Assembly (NCBI GenBank): GCA_030628805.1
Contig: DAOVQG010000043.1
Location: 1 to 19,709 of the forward strand
From: JAGMDK01 sp023128695
Lineage (GTDB): Bacteria > Planctomycetota > Phycisphaerae > UBA1845 > Fen-1342
Reading direction: 5' to 3'
DNA length: 19,709 nucleotides
Made by a program: the position numbers and the translations under genes. The notes below the pieces were generated by a model. It was not told the origin of the DNA. It saw only the letters and a list, made by a program, of their open reading frames with translations, and did not search any database. Below, in pieces: positions 5,861-14,205 of the stretch (positions are counted from its first letter, which is position 1; every line of letters begins with the position of its first letter).

Positions 5861-8245
5861 ATGTGGAAGCTGCGGCTGGCCATTCTGCTCGTCATCATTC
5901 TGCTGCCCGGCGTGATCCTGGCACCGGTTTGGTCGTTGGCCGGGCTCGGGGCGGGCGAAGACGACATTCTATACTACTTCCCGACGCGCACTTTCTTCCA
6001 CGAGACGCTGAGCAGCGGTAACTGGCCGTGGCTCAACCCCTGGACCGGACTGGGACGCCCATTCACCACTGATCCCCAAACAGCGGTCTGGTACCCGGCT
6101 ACCTGGCTCTTTGCCATCATGTCTCCGATCTGGGCCTATCCCATCTCGCTCTGGGCGCATTACAGCCTGGCGCTAGGAGGGATGTACCGGTTGCTGCGCA
6201 GGCTGGCGCTCGATCGGCGGGCCGCCCTTTTCGGCGGGATCGCCTTCGCCTTCTGCGGCTTTCTACTGGCACATCGAGCTCATTTGACCATGCAACATGC
6301 CGCCGCCTGGGCGCCGTGGGTTTTCTGGAGCCTGCACCGTTATGTGCTGGACAGCCCCCCGGCCGGCCGCGCCCATACGACCCGCGGAGTACGTCGTCTG
6401 GCATTGGCCGCAAGCGTGCTGGCGCTGCAATGCTTCGCGGGGCACATACAAATCGCGGTGATAACGGCGGTTGGCGTGCTGGTTTTTCTCCTGGCTCAGG
6501 GGCAGGGCGCCCGCCGATCCCAGCCGGCCTCTTACCCCGGCCGGTTTCAAATCGCGGCACGCTGGCTGATTGCATGGGTGTGCGCGGCCGGACTGTTCGC
6601 CGTCCAGTGGTTCCCGACCTTCGTGTACCTCCGCCAGTGCACGCGTGTTGACCGCGGCTATTGGGATTTCGTCGAGAACAGTTGGCATCCGGTTTCCGTG
6701 CTCGGATGGTTCCTGCCGATGCTCTTCGGCCAACGGACACCGAACTTCTTTGACCAGCCGTACTGGGGTCCCTCGCACCAGGTGGAGCAGTTTTCGTATG
6801 CGGGGCTGGTGCCGTTGTTGTTAGCAGCCCTGGCACTCCGGGCCGGCTGGCGGGCCGACTCGCGCCGCCGAACGTGGATTGTGCTCGGCCTGTTCGGCTT
6901 GCTCCTGGCCTTGGGCACGTACGGCCCCCTCTGCCCCATCATCTATTGGATCCCCGGCGGCAGCCTCTTCCGCTGCCCGGCCCGGGCCATTGTGCTGGTG
7001 AACTTGGCGATGGCAGCTCTCGCGGCTCTCACGTTGCACGACCTGGGTTCTCGGCTTTCGCCGCCCGGCGTCCGGCTGCGTGCGCTCGCGACCCGCTGGA
7101 CACGCCGGCCGTTTCTCTTGGGCGTGCTGTTGGTTGCGATCCCCCTGGCACTCGTACTCGCCGGCGTGCCGTGGCTCGATAATGAAACCCGTGCCGCCGC
7201 CCTGCACGCCGTCCTGCCGTGGCGCTGTGCCGTCTGGGTGCCGCTTGTAATCATGCTTGCCGCGCTAACAGCCCTCGCCGTCGTCGTTCGTCATTGGCGA
7301 CAACCGCGCCTGCTGTGGGTGCTGGTTGGAATCACTGCCATCGACCTCGGCCTGATCGGCTGGACCATCGACGTGCCGGCCGAACGCGGCACGTCGGTTG
7401 CGTTGCTCACGCCGTGCCAGGAAGCTGACTGGATGGACACGGTGAGAACTTCGCCGCACCGCCTGTGGGTAGTCAACCGCCGCCGGGGAAACACGCCGGG
7501 CGAATACGTGGACCCGATCGATAAGGCGGTCGCGAATACTAACGTGCCGCGGCGGATCACGTCGCTGACCGACTACGGTCCGTTGCAACCGCGGGCGGTC
7601 GTCGAGCGGTTTGGCTTCCAACCCTGGGGTGAATCGTGGAAGCCGGAATCGCTCCTGGCGGACACACGGTGGATGCGGGCGTACAACGTGGGTTGGGTGC
7701 TCCTTTGTGACGTGGACCAGCCTCCGCCGAACGGGTGTGACTTGGTGACCACGACCGCCGCCGGTTGGCGCTTATTCAAGTACCCCAGCGCGTCCGGCTG
7801 GGCGTTCTTCGAGGCGGCCGGCCGGCCGGGGGCCGTGCGGTTCGTACGACAGAGCCCATCGGAGTTCACGCTCCGCGTCGATTCCTGGCCCTCTAGCGAC
7901 ACTGGCGGCGCCGGCGTCAACATGTCGGCTTGGCCCCGCGTGGTCGTCTCGCAACTCGCACTTCCAGGCTGGACCGCCGAGCGGGATGCCGGCCGCGTGC
8001 CCATCGAGACGGTCGACGGCACCCTGATGGGCGTGCGGGTGCCGCCGGGAGAGGCCGTCGAGATCACTTGGGCATACTTTCCGACTGGGCTGCGGACTGG
8101 TGCAGCGATTTCGTTGCTTTGTGCTATGGTCCTCTTTGCGGCGGCCGTTTCGGCCAGCGTAGCCGAAAAGTGCAGCCGCGGCCCTCGTTGGCAAAGGCCC
8201 GCAGCGCGGCCCCATGGTGGTGGGCAATCATCCGGCAGACACTGA
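5861..8245 (+). CDS. YfhO-like polytopic membrane protein (GT-C glycosyltransferase-like)
   Basis: The product has 794 residues. ATG at 5861 is the only plausible start: an in-frame TAA lies at 5819-5821 with no ATG, GTG or TTG between. The Shine-Dalgarno is weak. Transmembrane segment 1 (residues about 5-28) is followed by the acidic pair D34-D35 in GEDDILYYFP, then LNPWTGLGRPFTTDPQ and VWYPATWL, an arrangement typical of YfhO/GT-C membrane proteins. About ten further hydrophobic segments run to residue 500. The C-terminal 250 residues are an extracytoplasmic domain ending in LALPGWTAE, a GVRVPPGEAVEITW block and a last membrane segment (about 747-768), as in YfhO. The family is linked to glycosylation of envelope polymers; donor and acceptor here are unknown. 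The last 26 residues are Arg/Gly-rich and encoded opposite the histidine kinase gene, so they are probably not functional. The TGA stop lies opposite the kinase G2 box. Confidence 0.8.
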   Translation: MWKLRLAILLVIILLPGVILAPVWSLAGLGAGEDDILYYFPTRTFFHETLSSGNWPWLNPWTGLGRPFTTDPQTAVWYPATWLFAIMSPIWAYPISLWAHYSLALGGMYRLLRRLALDRRAALFGGIAFAFCGFLLAHRAHLTMQHAAAWAPWVFWSLHRYVLDSPPAGRAHTTRGVRRLALAASVLALQCFAGHIQIAVITAVGVLVFLLAQGQGARRSQPASYPGRFQIAARWLIAWVCAAGLFAVQWFPTFVYLRQCTRVDRGYWDFVENSWHPVSVLGWFLPMLFGQRTPNFFDQPYWGPSHQVEQFSYAGLVPLLLAALALRAGWRADSRRRTWIVLGLFGLLLALGTYGPLCPIIYWIPGGSLFRCPARAIVLVNLAMAALAALTLHDLGSRLSPPGVRLRALATRWTRRPFLLGVLLVAIPLALVLAGVPWLDNETRAAALHAVLPWRCAVWVPLVIMLAALTALAVVVRHWRQPRLLWVLVGITAIDLGLIGWTIDVPAERGTSVALLTPCQEADWMDTVRTSPHRLWVVNRRRGNTPGEYVDPIDKAVANTNVPRRITSLTDYGPLQPRAVVERFGFQPWGESWKPESLLADTRWMRAYNVGWVLLCDVDQPPPNGCDLVTTTAAGWRLFKYPSASGWAFFEAAGRPGAVRFVRQSPSEFTLRVDSWPSSDTGGAGVNMSAWPRVVVSQLALPGWTAERDAGRVPIETVDGTLMGVRVPPGEAVEITWAYFPTGLRTGAAISLLCAMVLFAAAVSASVAEKCSRGPRWQRPAARPHGGGQSSGRH

Positions 8246-8957
8246 GCCCCAGCCCGACCCGCTGCCAATCATTTGGCCGCACAGATGGATCGGCTGCCAG
8301 GAACGGATTGATAACGTTCTCCAGCAAGTCGGCGAGAATACCCTTGCCGCTGTCACTAACATCGATCTGCACGTAGTTGCCGTCGGACACCGCGATGATT
8401 GCGAGTACCCCCTCCAGCCCCTTCATTGCCTGCCGTGCGTTCAGCATTAGGTTCAGCAAAACCTGGCAGAGCAAGTCTTCGCGGGCGCAGACCGCCAACT
8501 CCTCAGGCACCGAAACTTGCAAAGCGATACCATCTTTCTCAAACGGACGCGTGGCCGTCTCGATGGCTTCCCGCACCGCGCCGGCCACCGAGCAGATCTC
8601 CGTCGAGTGATGATTGCCGTGCGCCAAAGCCAGCAGGTGCCGGGTGACGGCGATCGCCCGCTGCGCGTGAGTCAGTGTCCGTTCCAGGGCCTTGCGCATG
8701 AAGGGCACATCATCGCCACACAGCGCGGCCTCAACCCGCGCCGTGATGGGCGTCATGAGGTTGTTGAACTCGTGCGCGGCCATGGCGGTCAGGCTCCCCA
8801 GCAGAGCCAGTCGCTGGCAGGCGATCAGCTCGGCCTGCACGTCTTGCAGCGCGGCCTTCAGACTCGCAACGGATTCTTCCCCCGTGGCGAGAGACAAATC
8901 ACAGCACGACGGACCGGAAGAAGGTGACGTCGGCGGTTGAGCGCGGTCTTCGTTCAC
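8124..8957 (-). CDS. Soluble orphan sensor histidine kinase
   Basis: The product has 277 residues. It autophosphorylates on histidine and passes phosphate to a response regulator, none of which is encoded here. The order is a short N-terminal coiled-coil-like stretch (about 33-50), H-box LALLGSLTAMAAHEFNNL with phospho-acceptor H62, N-box NLMLNARQAM (N173), G1 DSGKGI (202-207), a degenerate F-box NPFL, and G2 GLGLSV (235-240), ending with TFRLRWP. H-box and ATP-binding motifs look intact and of the NtrB/ZraS-like kind. There is no membrane segment and no PAS, GAF or HAMP domain, so the signal must come through a partner or the short N-terminus. GTG at 8957 is the furthest possible start because an in-frame TAA lies just upstream; no strong ribosome site is visible. 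Its 3' end overlaps the YfhO-like gene tail to tail by 122 bp. It lies downstream of gpsA on the same strand, 224 bp away. Confidence 0.85.
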   Translation of the reverse strand: MNEDRAQPPTSPSSGPSCCDLSLATGEESVASLKAALQDVQAELIACQRLALLGSLTAMAAHEFNNLMTPITARVEAALCGDDVPFMRKALERTLTHAQRAIAVTRHLLALAHGNHHSTEICSVAGAVREAIETATRPFEKDGIALQVSVPEELAVCAREDLLCQVLLNLMLNARQAMKGLEGVLAIIAVSDGNYVQIDVSDSGKGILADLLENVINPFLAADPSVRPNDWQRVGLGLSVCRMIAHHHGAALRAFANEGRGCTFRLRWPKRPPQRGP

Positions 8958-9104
8958 GGGGCACCCATCTTATTCATATTGACTATGCTATCCCACCCCT
9001 CGCGACGAAACTCAACCCGCACCATATATTAGACCACGTCTGTGAGTCCTGTCAATTCGCCCGCATCCTCGGCCTTCGGCGGGCGTCAGGAAAGTGGGTA
9101 AACC

Positions 9105-9167
9105 GGTGGGGCGGCCCTCCGCGGCCGCCATCGGACTGTACTGGCGGGCACGGAGGCCCGCCCCACC
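9105..9167. repeat. Palindromic repeat (GTGGGGCGG family), possible transcript end of gpsA
   Basis: The arms 9105-9130 and 9142-9167 are inverted copies matching in 23 of 26 positions around an 11-base spacer. The strong GC stem begins about 15 bases after the gpsA stop codon, so it would form at the 3' end of that transcript. No T-run follows. It looks like another member of the dispersed palindromes of this genome rather than a standard terminator. Confidence 0.6.
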
Positions 9168-9181
9168 CACTATGTTGACGC

Positions 9182-10177
9182 TCACCCCTCGGCCTTCGGC
9201 GGTCGGCTCATGAGTTCGGTGATCGCCACCAGGGGCGATTTAGTCTCAAAAAGTACATCATAAACGGCCTGGGTGATCGGCATTTCCACTTTGTGCTGCT
9301 TGGCCAGCGCGAGCACGGCCCGGGTGGTGGGGATGCCCTCGATCACCGCGTGACTTTCGGCGATGACCTGTTCCACGCTGACGCCCTGTCCGATCCGCTC
9401 ACCGGCCGTGCGGTTGCGTCCGTAGGGCGAAACGCAGGTGGTGATCAGGTCGCCGACGCCGGCCAAGCCGCTGAACGTTTCCGGGCGCGCTCCCAGGGCC
9501 ACGCCCAACCGCGTGATTTCGACCAGGCCCCGTGTGACGAGGGCTGCTTTGGCGTTGTCGCCGGCCTGCAAGCCGTCGAGGATACCCGCCGCCAACGCAA
9601 CCACGTTCTTGACGGCCCCGGCCAACTCCACACCCAGGACGTCGCGACTGGTATAGACCCGAAACCACGAGGTGCCCAGCGTGGCCTGGATCAGCTTCCC
9701 CACCGCCACCGACTCACTGGCCACGACAACCGTCGCCGGCAGGCAGCGCGCCAGCTCTTTTGCAATGTTCGGACCAGACAACACCGCGACGGGATTCTCT
9801 GGCGCGAACTCGCGGATGATTTCACTCGGACGGGCACCGGTAGCGATTTCGATGCCCTTCGTCACGCTGCCGATCGGCACCCCGCTGGGAACGAGCTCAC
9901 CATGTCCCTCCCAAACGCCCCGCAAGAACTGGCAAGGAATCGCTGAAATGATCAAATCGCTGTCACGGAATGCCGCCGCCGCGTTGTTGGTCGGCGTGAT
10001 GCGTTCCGAGAGTCTCGTATCGGGAAGGTAACGCCGGTTCTCGCGATTGACGAAAATCTCCCCCACCGGCTCACTCTCGCGAGCCAGCAGAGCCACATTG
10101 ACGCCGTTGGTCGCCAGAATCTGCGCCACGACGGAGCCCATCCCGCCGATTCCGATGACAGCGGCTTTTTCCACCAT
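9182..10177 (-). CDS. gpsA: Glycerol-3-phosphate dehydrogenase [NAD(P)+]
   Basis: The product has 331 residues, the usual family length. It reduces dihydroxyacetone phosphate to sn-glycerol 3-phosphate with NAD(P)H in the cytoplasm, the entry point to phospholipid synthesis. The N-terminal Rossmann fold opens with GIGGMG (residues 9-14), a GxGxxG motif in which the usual GAGxWG tryptophan is methionine. Other family blocks are SVTKGIE (K107), LSGPNIAKE (134-142), LAGAVKNVVALAAG with catalytic-type K190, GLAGVGDLITTC (238-248) and GRNR (253-256). ATG at 10177 is preceded by AAAGGAT about ten bases upstream. The C-terminal PPKAEG is encoded by 16 bases (9187-9202) that recur exactly at 9067-9082. 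The gene stands alone. Its upstream side is the repeat array at 10257-10376. Confidence 0.95.
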   Translation of the reverse strand: MVEKAAVIGIGGMGSVVAQILATNGVNVALLARESEPVGEIFVNRENRRYLPDTRLSERITPTNNAAAAFRDSDLIISAIPCQFLRGVWEGHGELVPSGVPIGSVTKGIEIATGARPSEIIREFAPENPVAVLSGPNIAKELARCLPATVVVASESVAVGKLIQATLGTSWFRVYTSRDVLGVELAGAVKNVVALAAGILDGLQAGDNAKAALVTRGLVEITRLGVALGARPETFSGLAGVGDLITTCVSPYGRNRTAGERIGQGVSVEQVIAESHAVIEGIPTTRAVLALAKQHKVEMPITQAVYDVLFETKSPLVAITELMSRPPKAEG

Positions 10178-10256
10178 GCTGCGTCACATCCTTTCGTGCC
10201 GGCTCTCCGAGACGAACGCATTCTATGCAACCCAGCACGATCATGCACCATGATCA

Positions 10257-10376
10257 GAACCCGAAGCGTGAGCGAGGGAAGATCAGATCAGAACCCGAAG
10301 CGTGAGCGAGGGAAGATCAGATCAGAACCCGAAGCGTGAGCGAGGGAAAATCAGAACCCGAAGCGTAAGCGAGGGA
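10257..10376 (+). repeat. Four direct copies of the NPKRERG-type repeat, intergenic half of a giant palindrome
   Basis: A 23-base core (contains CCCGAAGCGTGAGCGAGGGA) occurs at 10257-10279, 10291-10313, 10325-10347 and 10354-10376; the last has one substitution (GTA for GTG). The start-to-start spacings are 34, 34 and 29 bases, with GATCA-rich linkers. Three inverted copies follow at 10407-10489, so the block 10257-10489 can fold on itself around the loop flanked by ACCTGG (10378) and CCAGGT (10399). Confidence 0.9.
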
Positions 10377-10386
10377 AACCTGGGAA

Positions 10387-13300
10387 CTAGGCTGGTCTCC
10401 AGGTACTCCCTCGCTCACGCTTCGGGTTCGGACTCCCTCGCTCACGCTTCGGGTTCTGATCTTCCCTCCCTCGCTCACGCTTCGGGTTCGGATCGTGCGG
10501 CACGTCCACCATTCGGCGAGCACGCAAGAAGGCAAGCACCGCCCGCGTCACCGGCCGCCCAAAGATGGCGCCGGCGGCCTGGGCATAAAGCTGCATCTGC
10601 ACATTGTAACCGGCAACACGTGCTTCAAAATCCTGCTCATCCCGGACGGCGTCAGTCTTGTAATCCAACAACACCAGCCCCTCCGGCGTTTCCACCAGAC
10701 AGTCGATGACGCCGCGAACGAGGACGTGCTCGCCGCTCTCGTCCACCGGCAGCGCGTATACGAAGGGCACTTCACGCTGGACGCTGGATGCATATCGGGT
10801 AAGCAGCGTTCCCTCCGCCGTCGTGCCGAGCCACGCCACGTCCGCTGTGGGCACCAACTCAGCCTGGCGGGGTGTCAGCTTGCCGGCGCTAACCAGCTCA
10901 TCCACCTGGGCCTGTACGTCGGTCGAAGTGCGCAGCCGCGTAAAATCCGCGAACTCCAGCAAGCGGTGGCACGCGGTTCCCAACTCGCGTCCGTCCGCCT
11001 TCGCGGTCTCGGTCGCAAACGCCGGCGGCCGGAGCTGCGCAGCCGGCGCGTCGAGCACGTATGGCACATCTTCGGCCCGCTCCCGCAAAGCCAATTCCTT
11101 GGCCGCGCTGACCGACAACACGGCCGGTCGTTCGGCCAGAGTGCGGTCCACCGGGGCAGTGAGCAACTGCCAGCCTTCAGCAATCCAGGCCTCATCCTCA
11201 GGCGTCAGTTCGACCGTTGGTGCCGGCGCGGCTTCCTCTCCGGCGCCAGGTTCCGGCACACGAATATCATCAGGGTCATGCAATTCGACCCGCACAATCA
11301 GCGGCTGGCCGTCAGTCGATTCGTGTAATCCGCCCGCCGCCGTCGCCATCAGGATCCACTCCAGCCGATTGCGAACGCTCAGCCGCGAAATCAAGGGCGG
11401 TTGTCTATTGTTGTAATACTGCGTCTTGAAAGTGTCCCAGGCGCCGGGTGACGAGAATCCCACGATGTACAATCGCTCCCGGGCCCTCGTCGTGGCGACA
11501 TATACAAGCCGCAGCTCCTCTTCCAGTTCAAGCCGCGCGACGGACCGCTTTATGACCAGGTGTTCGGCACTGGTGAGCGTGACGCGGGCAGGATAATCGT
11601 TGAACTTGAGCCCCAACCCGAGGTCTTCATCACACATCAGTGCTTCCCGCTGGCTCTGCTCGTTGAACTTCGCCCCGGCACCGAGCAGGAACACGACCGG
11701 GAATTCGAGCCCCTTCGCGCCGTGTATGGTCATGATTCGCACGACGTCTTCGCCGCCGGCCGCCGGCGCACCCGGATCGATCTCCTCGGCCGCCAGGGCC
11801 TCGAGGTACTGGGTGAACTCAGCCACACTCTGGCCGCCCGTGTCGAACGCAGCAGCGACGTTTTGCAGCGACCGCAACAAGGCGACCCGTTGCTCACCGC
11901 CGCGTAAAGCTTGCGCGTACAGTGTCAGACTGCCGTCCCGCAAGATGCGCTGTAAGAGCGTGGGGACATCCTCCTCGCGGGCGGCGACCGACCAGCGTTC
12001 AAGTTGTGCCATGGCGTCCACAAGCTTCCGCGCGATAACCGTATCTGTAGCGCCCGGCCCCCGTGCCGACCGAGATGTAGCGCCCGGGCTCTGTCCCGGA
12101 CGAATTGTACCGCCCGGCCCCCGTGCCGGCCGAGACGCGGCAACCTGGCCCATGGCGCGACAATAATTCTCGACCGCGTCGTAAAAGTCCCCGCCCCATT
12201 CCTCGGCCGCCGCGCGGATTCGCAGCAATTCCGTCGGCGTCAGGCCGACCAGCGGTCCCCGCAGGTACGCCGCCAGCGGAACGTCCTGCCGGCGGTTGAC
12301 CAGCAGATCCAATACGTTGCACACGTCGCGCACTTCGACCGCGCCCAGCAGGGCCTCGCGCCCACCGGCCACACACTGGATTCCATTAACTCGCAACACC
12401 CTGGCGACCAGCCCGGCGTTCTGCTTGACCGAGCGCAGCAGGATGACAATATCAGCCAGCCGCAAGGGCCGTAGCGTCAACACCCCATCCGCACGCCGCT
12501 CGGGCACCTGCACGCAGCCGTTGAGCATTTCAAGAATCCGCTCGGCGGCCAGTTGCGTTTCACGCTCGATCCGCTCGACGCCGACGCCTTCCGATTCATC
12601 ATCTGTCGTAGACGGCCCACGCCGGGTGTCCTGCTCGATTACATGGACTTCAACACGCGGACTACCATCCAACGTGGAGTTTGCGATCTCCTCGCGACCG
12701 GCGCGAAGTCGTTCATCTTCAGCGAACGGCGTACCGCCCAGCGCCCGGTCGAAAAGCAGCGCGAAGATACGATTCAGGGCGTCGAGCACAGCCGGATGGC
12801 TGCGGAAGTTGTCCGAGAGATATTGCACCCCGCCCTCTTCGCGCTGTGCCTCAAACGCCTCGATCAACTCGGAGAACAGGCGTGGCTCGGCTTGGCGGAA
12901 GCCGTAAATGCTCTGCTTGACGTCGCCGACCATGAAGCGGTTCGTCCAGCCGGCGTCTTCCCGCGTGATTAGCCGCAGAATCTCCACCTGCACCGGGCTG
13001 GTGTCCTGGTACTCGTCCACGAGAATGTGCTCGTAGCGCTCTCGCAGGTGCCGCGCGAGCGCGGTTGGCTGACGCCGCCGGCCTTCCGTCGGCGAACCGA
13101 GCAGGTCCAGCGTCATCCGCAACACGTCGCCGAATTCGTACGCCGCCAGTCGCCGCTTGGCATCGGCCAACATTTCTTGATAGCGCTCTTCGAGCCGCAG
13201 CAAGGTGGACGCCAACTCAGCCGCGGCGGGGGCATGTTGCACGATCGACGCAATCTCATCCGGCGACCACTGTTTTTGCAGCCGGCCTTCCAGCCAACGC

Positions 13301-14205
13301 TTGCGAATCTCCGTAACTTCCGGCGACTCTTGAACCCCCCGCCCCGGCTTAGCGATCTTGAACGCCTTGATCTCGGCCACTACCTCACTGACCTTGTCTG
13401 ACGTCACGAGCTGACTTTGCCAGTTCGCAAGCTGGTCACAGTATGGCTGAACCGCACTGACCGCTTCATCCGGCAACGCCCCTGCCAGGAGAGTTTCCAA
13501 CTGCTCGGCCTGAAAGCGACATTCTTCCACCAGTGCCGTCGCCAGAATGCCCTCCGCTCGGCCGGCACGGGGGCCGGCCGCTACATCTCTGTTTGTGGAG
13601 CACGCGGCCCGGCAGCGCTCGAACCACTGTTGTGGATTGATCAGGTGTTCGCGGAATCCATTGAGCCGCTCGACGAGCCCACGCAGGAAGCCGTCGCCGG
13701 GCGCGGCCGCCCGCGCGAGCCACGCCCGTGCTTCATCGGCCACCGGCTCACCGCCGCGGTGAACGGCATCGAGCAACCGATCGAGCTGCTGTCGCCGCAG
13801 CAGTATCGCGTCCTGCTCCCCGAGCACGGTGAAATCGACGTCGACGCCGGCTTCCGCGAAGTGCTCGCGGACGATCCGCCCGCACCAGGCATCGATCGTG
13901 CCGATGTCGGCGGTCTCGACAAGCAGCTCTTGTCGCCGCAGATGCCGACGCAAATCCGCGTTTGTGGTCTGCTCCGCTTCTTCGCGTAACATGCGGGCGA
14001 CGCGGATGCGCAACTCGGCCGCCGCCGCCCGGGTAAACGTCACCACCAGCAGTTGCTCGACGCCGCACGGCTGGGCCGGGTCGGCAATGAGCGAAACACA
14101 GCGACGCGCCAGCACCTCGGTTTTTCCAGAACCGGCCGAGGCGGCCACGAGCAGGTTCGACCCACGGTGTTCGATCGCGGCACGTTGACTGTCGGTCAGC
14201 TTCAT
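10387..14205 (-). CDS. addA: AddA helicase-nuclease subunit, with repeat-coded insertions and tail
   Basis: The product has 1272 residues. AddA is the UvrD-type motor and PD-(D/E)XK nuclease of AddAB, which unwinds and resects double-strand breaks for recombination. Seen are Walker A AASAGSGKT (21-29), Walker B-type VDEYQDT (D397, E398), VGDVKQSIYGFRQ (about 424-436), TIHGAKGLEF (about 825), VATTRARERLYI (about 900) and the C-terminal nuclease motif LLDYKTD (D1181, K1183). Start ATG overlaps the addB stop (ATGA), so translation is probably coupled. Three parts are repeat-encoded: residues about 208-216 (VAAGPRAGR), 691-720 (three 10-residue units ending GAT or GGT) and 1240-1266 (three NPKRERG). 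All stay in frame and avoid the motifs. Without them the protein is about 1,200 residues, near the usual size. The stop lies in the loop of the 10257-10489 palindrome, so the native C-terminus was probably replaced or extended. Confidence 0.95.
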   Translation of the reverse strand: MKLTDSQRAAIEHRGSNLLVAASAGSGKTEVLARRCVSLIADPAQPCGVEQLLVVTFTRAAAAELRIRVARMLREEAEQTTNADLRRHLRRQELLVETADIGTIDAWCGRIVREHFAEAGVDVDFTVLGEQDAILLRRQQLDRLLDAVHRGGEPVADEARAWLARAAAPGDGFLRGLVERLNGFREHLINPQQWFERCRAACSTNRDVAAGPRAGRAEGILATALVEECRFQAEQLETLLAGALPDEAVSAVQPYCDQLANWQSQLVTSDKVSEVVAEIKAFKIAKPGRGVQESPEVTEIRKRWLEGRLQKQWSPDEIASIVQHAPAAAELASTLLRLEERYQEMLADAKRRLAAYEFGDVLRMTLDLLGSPTEGRRRQPTALARHLRERYEHILVDEYQDTSPVQVEILRLITREDAGWTNRFMVGDVKQSIYGFRQAEPRLFSELIEAFEAQREEGGVQYLSDNFRSHPAVLDALNRIFALLFDRALGGTPFAEDERLRAGREEIANSTLDGSPRVEVHVIEQDTRRGPSTTDDESEGVGVERIERETQLAAERILEMLNGCVQVPERRADGVLTLRPLRLADIVILLRSVKQNAGLVARVLRVNGIQCVAGGREALLGAVEVRDVCNVLDLLVNRRQDVPLAAYLRGPLVGLTPTELLRIRAAAEEWGGDFYDAVENYCRAMGQVAASRPARGPGGTIRPGQSPGATSRSARGPGATDTVIARKLVDAMAQLERWSVAAREEDVPTLLQRILRDGSLTLYAQALRGGEQRVALLRSLQNVAAAFDTGGQSVAEFTQYLEALAAEEIDPGAPAAGGEDVVRIMTIHGAKGLEFPVVFLLGAGAKFNEQSQREALMCDEDLGLGLKFNDYPARVTLTSAEHLVIKRSVARLELEEELRLVYVATTRARERLYIVGFSSPGAWDTFKTQYYNNRQPPLISRLSVRNRLEWILMATAAGGLHESTDGQPLIVRVELHDPDDIRVPEPGAGEEAAPAPTVELTPEDEAWIAEGWQLLTAPVDRTLAERPAVLSVSAAKELALRERAEDVPYVLDAPAAQLRPPAFATETAKADGRELGTACHRLLEFADFTRLRTSTDVQAQVDELVSAGKLTPRQAELVPTADVAWLGTTAEGTLLTRYASSVQREVPFVYALPVDESGEHVLVRGVIDCLVETPEGLVLLDYKTDAVRDEQDFEARVAGYNVQMQLYAQAAGAIFGRPVTRAVLAFLRARRMVDVPHDPNPKRERGREDQNPKRERGSPNPKRERGSTWRPA
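10407..10489 (-). repeat. Three inverted copies of the NPKRERG-type repeat, inside the addA 3' end
   Basis: The copies are at 10407-10429, 10434-10456 and 10467-10489, with start-to-start spacings of 27 and 33 bases, both multiples of three. Read on the addA strand each gives NPKRERG, so the last residues of AddA are repeat-encoded. Confidence 0.9.
12047..12135 (+). repeat. Three tandem 30-bp GTAGCG-type units inside addA
   Basis: Units start at 12047, 12077 and 12107, an exact 30-base period. Units 1 and 3 carry CGCCCGGCCCCCGTGCCG; unit 2 is the variant CGCCCGGGCTCTGTCCCGG. Translated on the addA strand they give SRPARGPGGT, IRPGQSPGAT and SRSARGPGAT (residues 691-720). Confidence 0.85.
13559..13584 (-). 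repeat. Single GTAGCGG-type palindrome inside addA, opposite orientation
   Basis: A 26-base copy (CGGCCGGC, then ACGGGG, then GCCGGCCG, then CTAC on the plus strand) lies in the addA frame near residue 208 and is read as VAAGPRAGR. Its orientation relative to addA is opposite to that of the three units at 12047-12135. Confidence 0.8.

Noticed and set aside
6117..6836. 239-codon antisense open frame opposite the YfhO-like gene
   Set aside because: Pro/Arg/Gly-rich shadow with no motif; the sense frame has regular membrane segments and family blocks.
10257..10489. Possible CRISPR array
   Set aside because: Spacers are only about 5 to 11 bases, similar to each other, and copies occur in both orientations; no cas genes.
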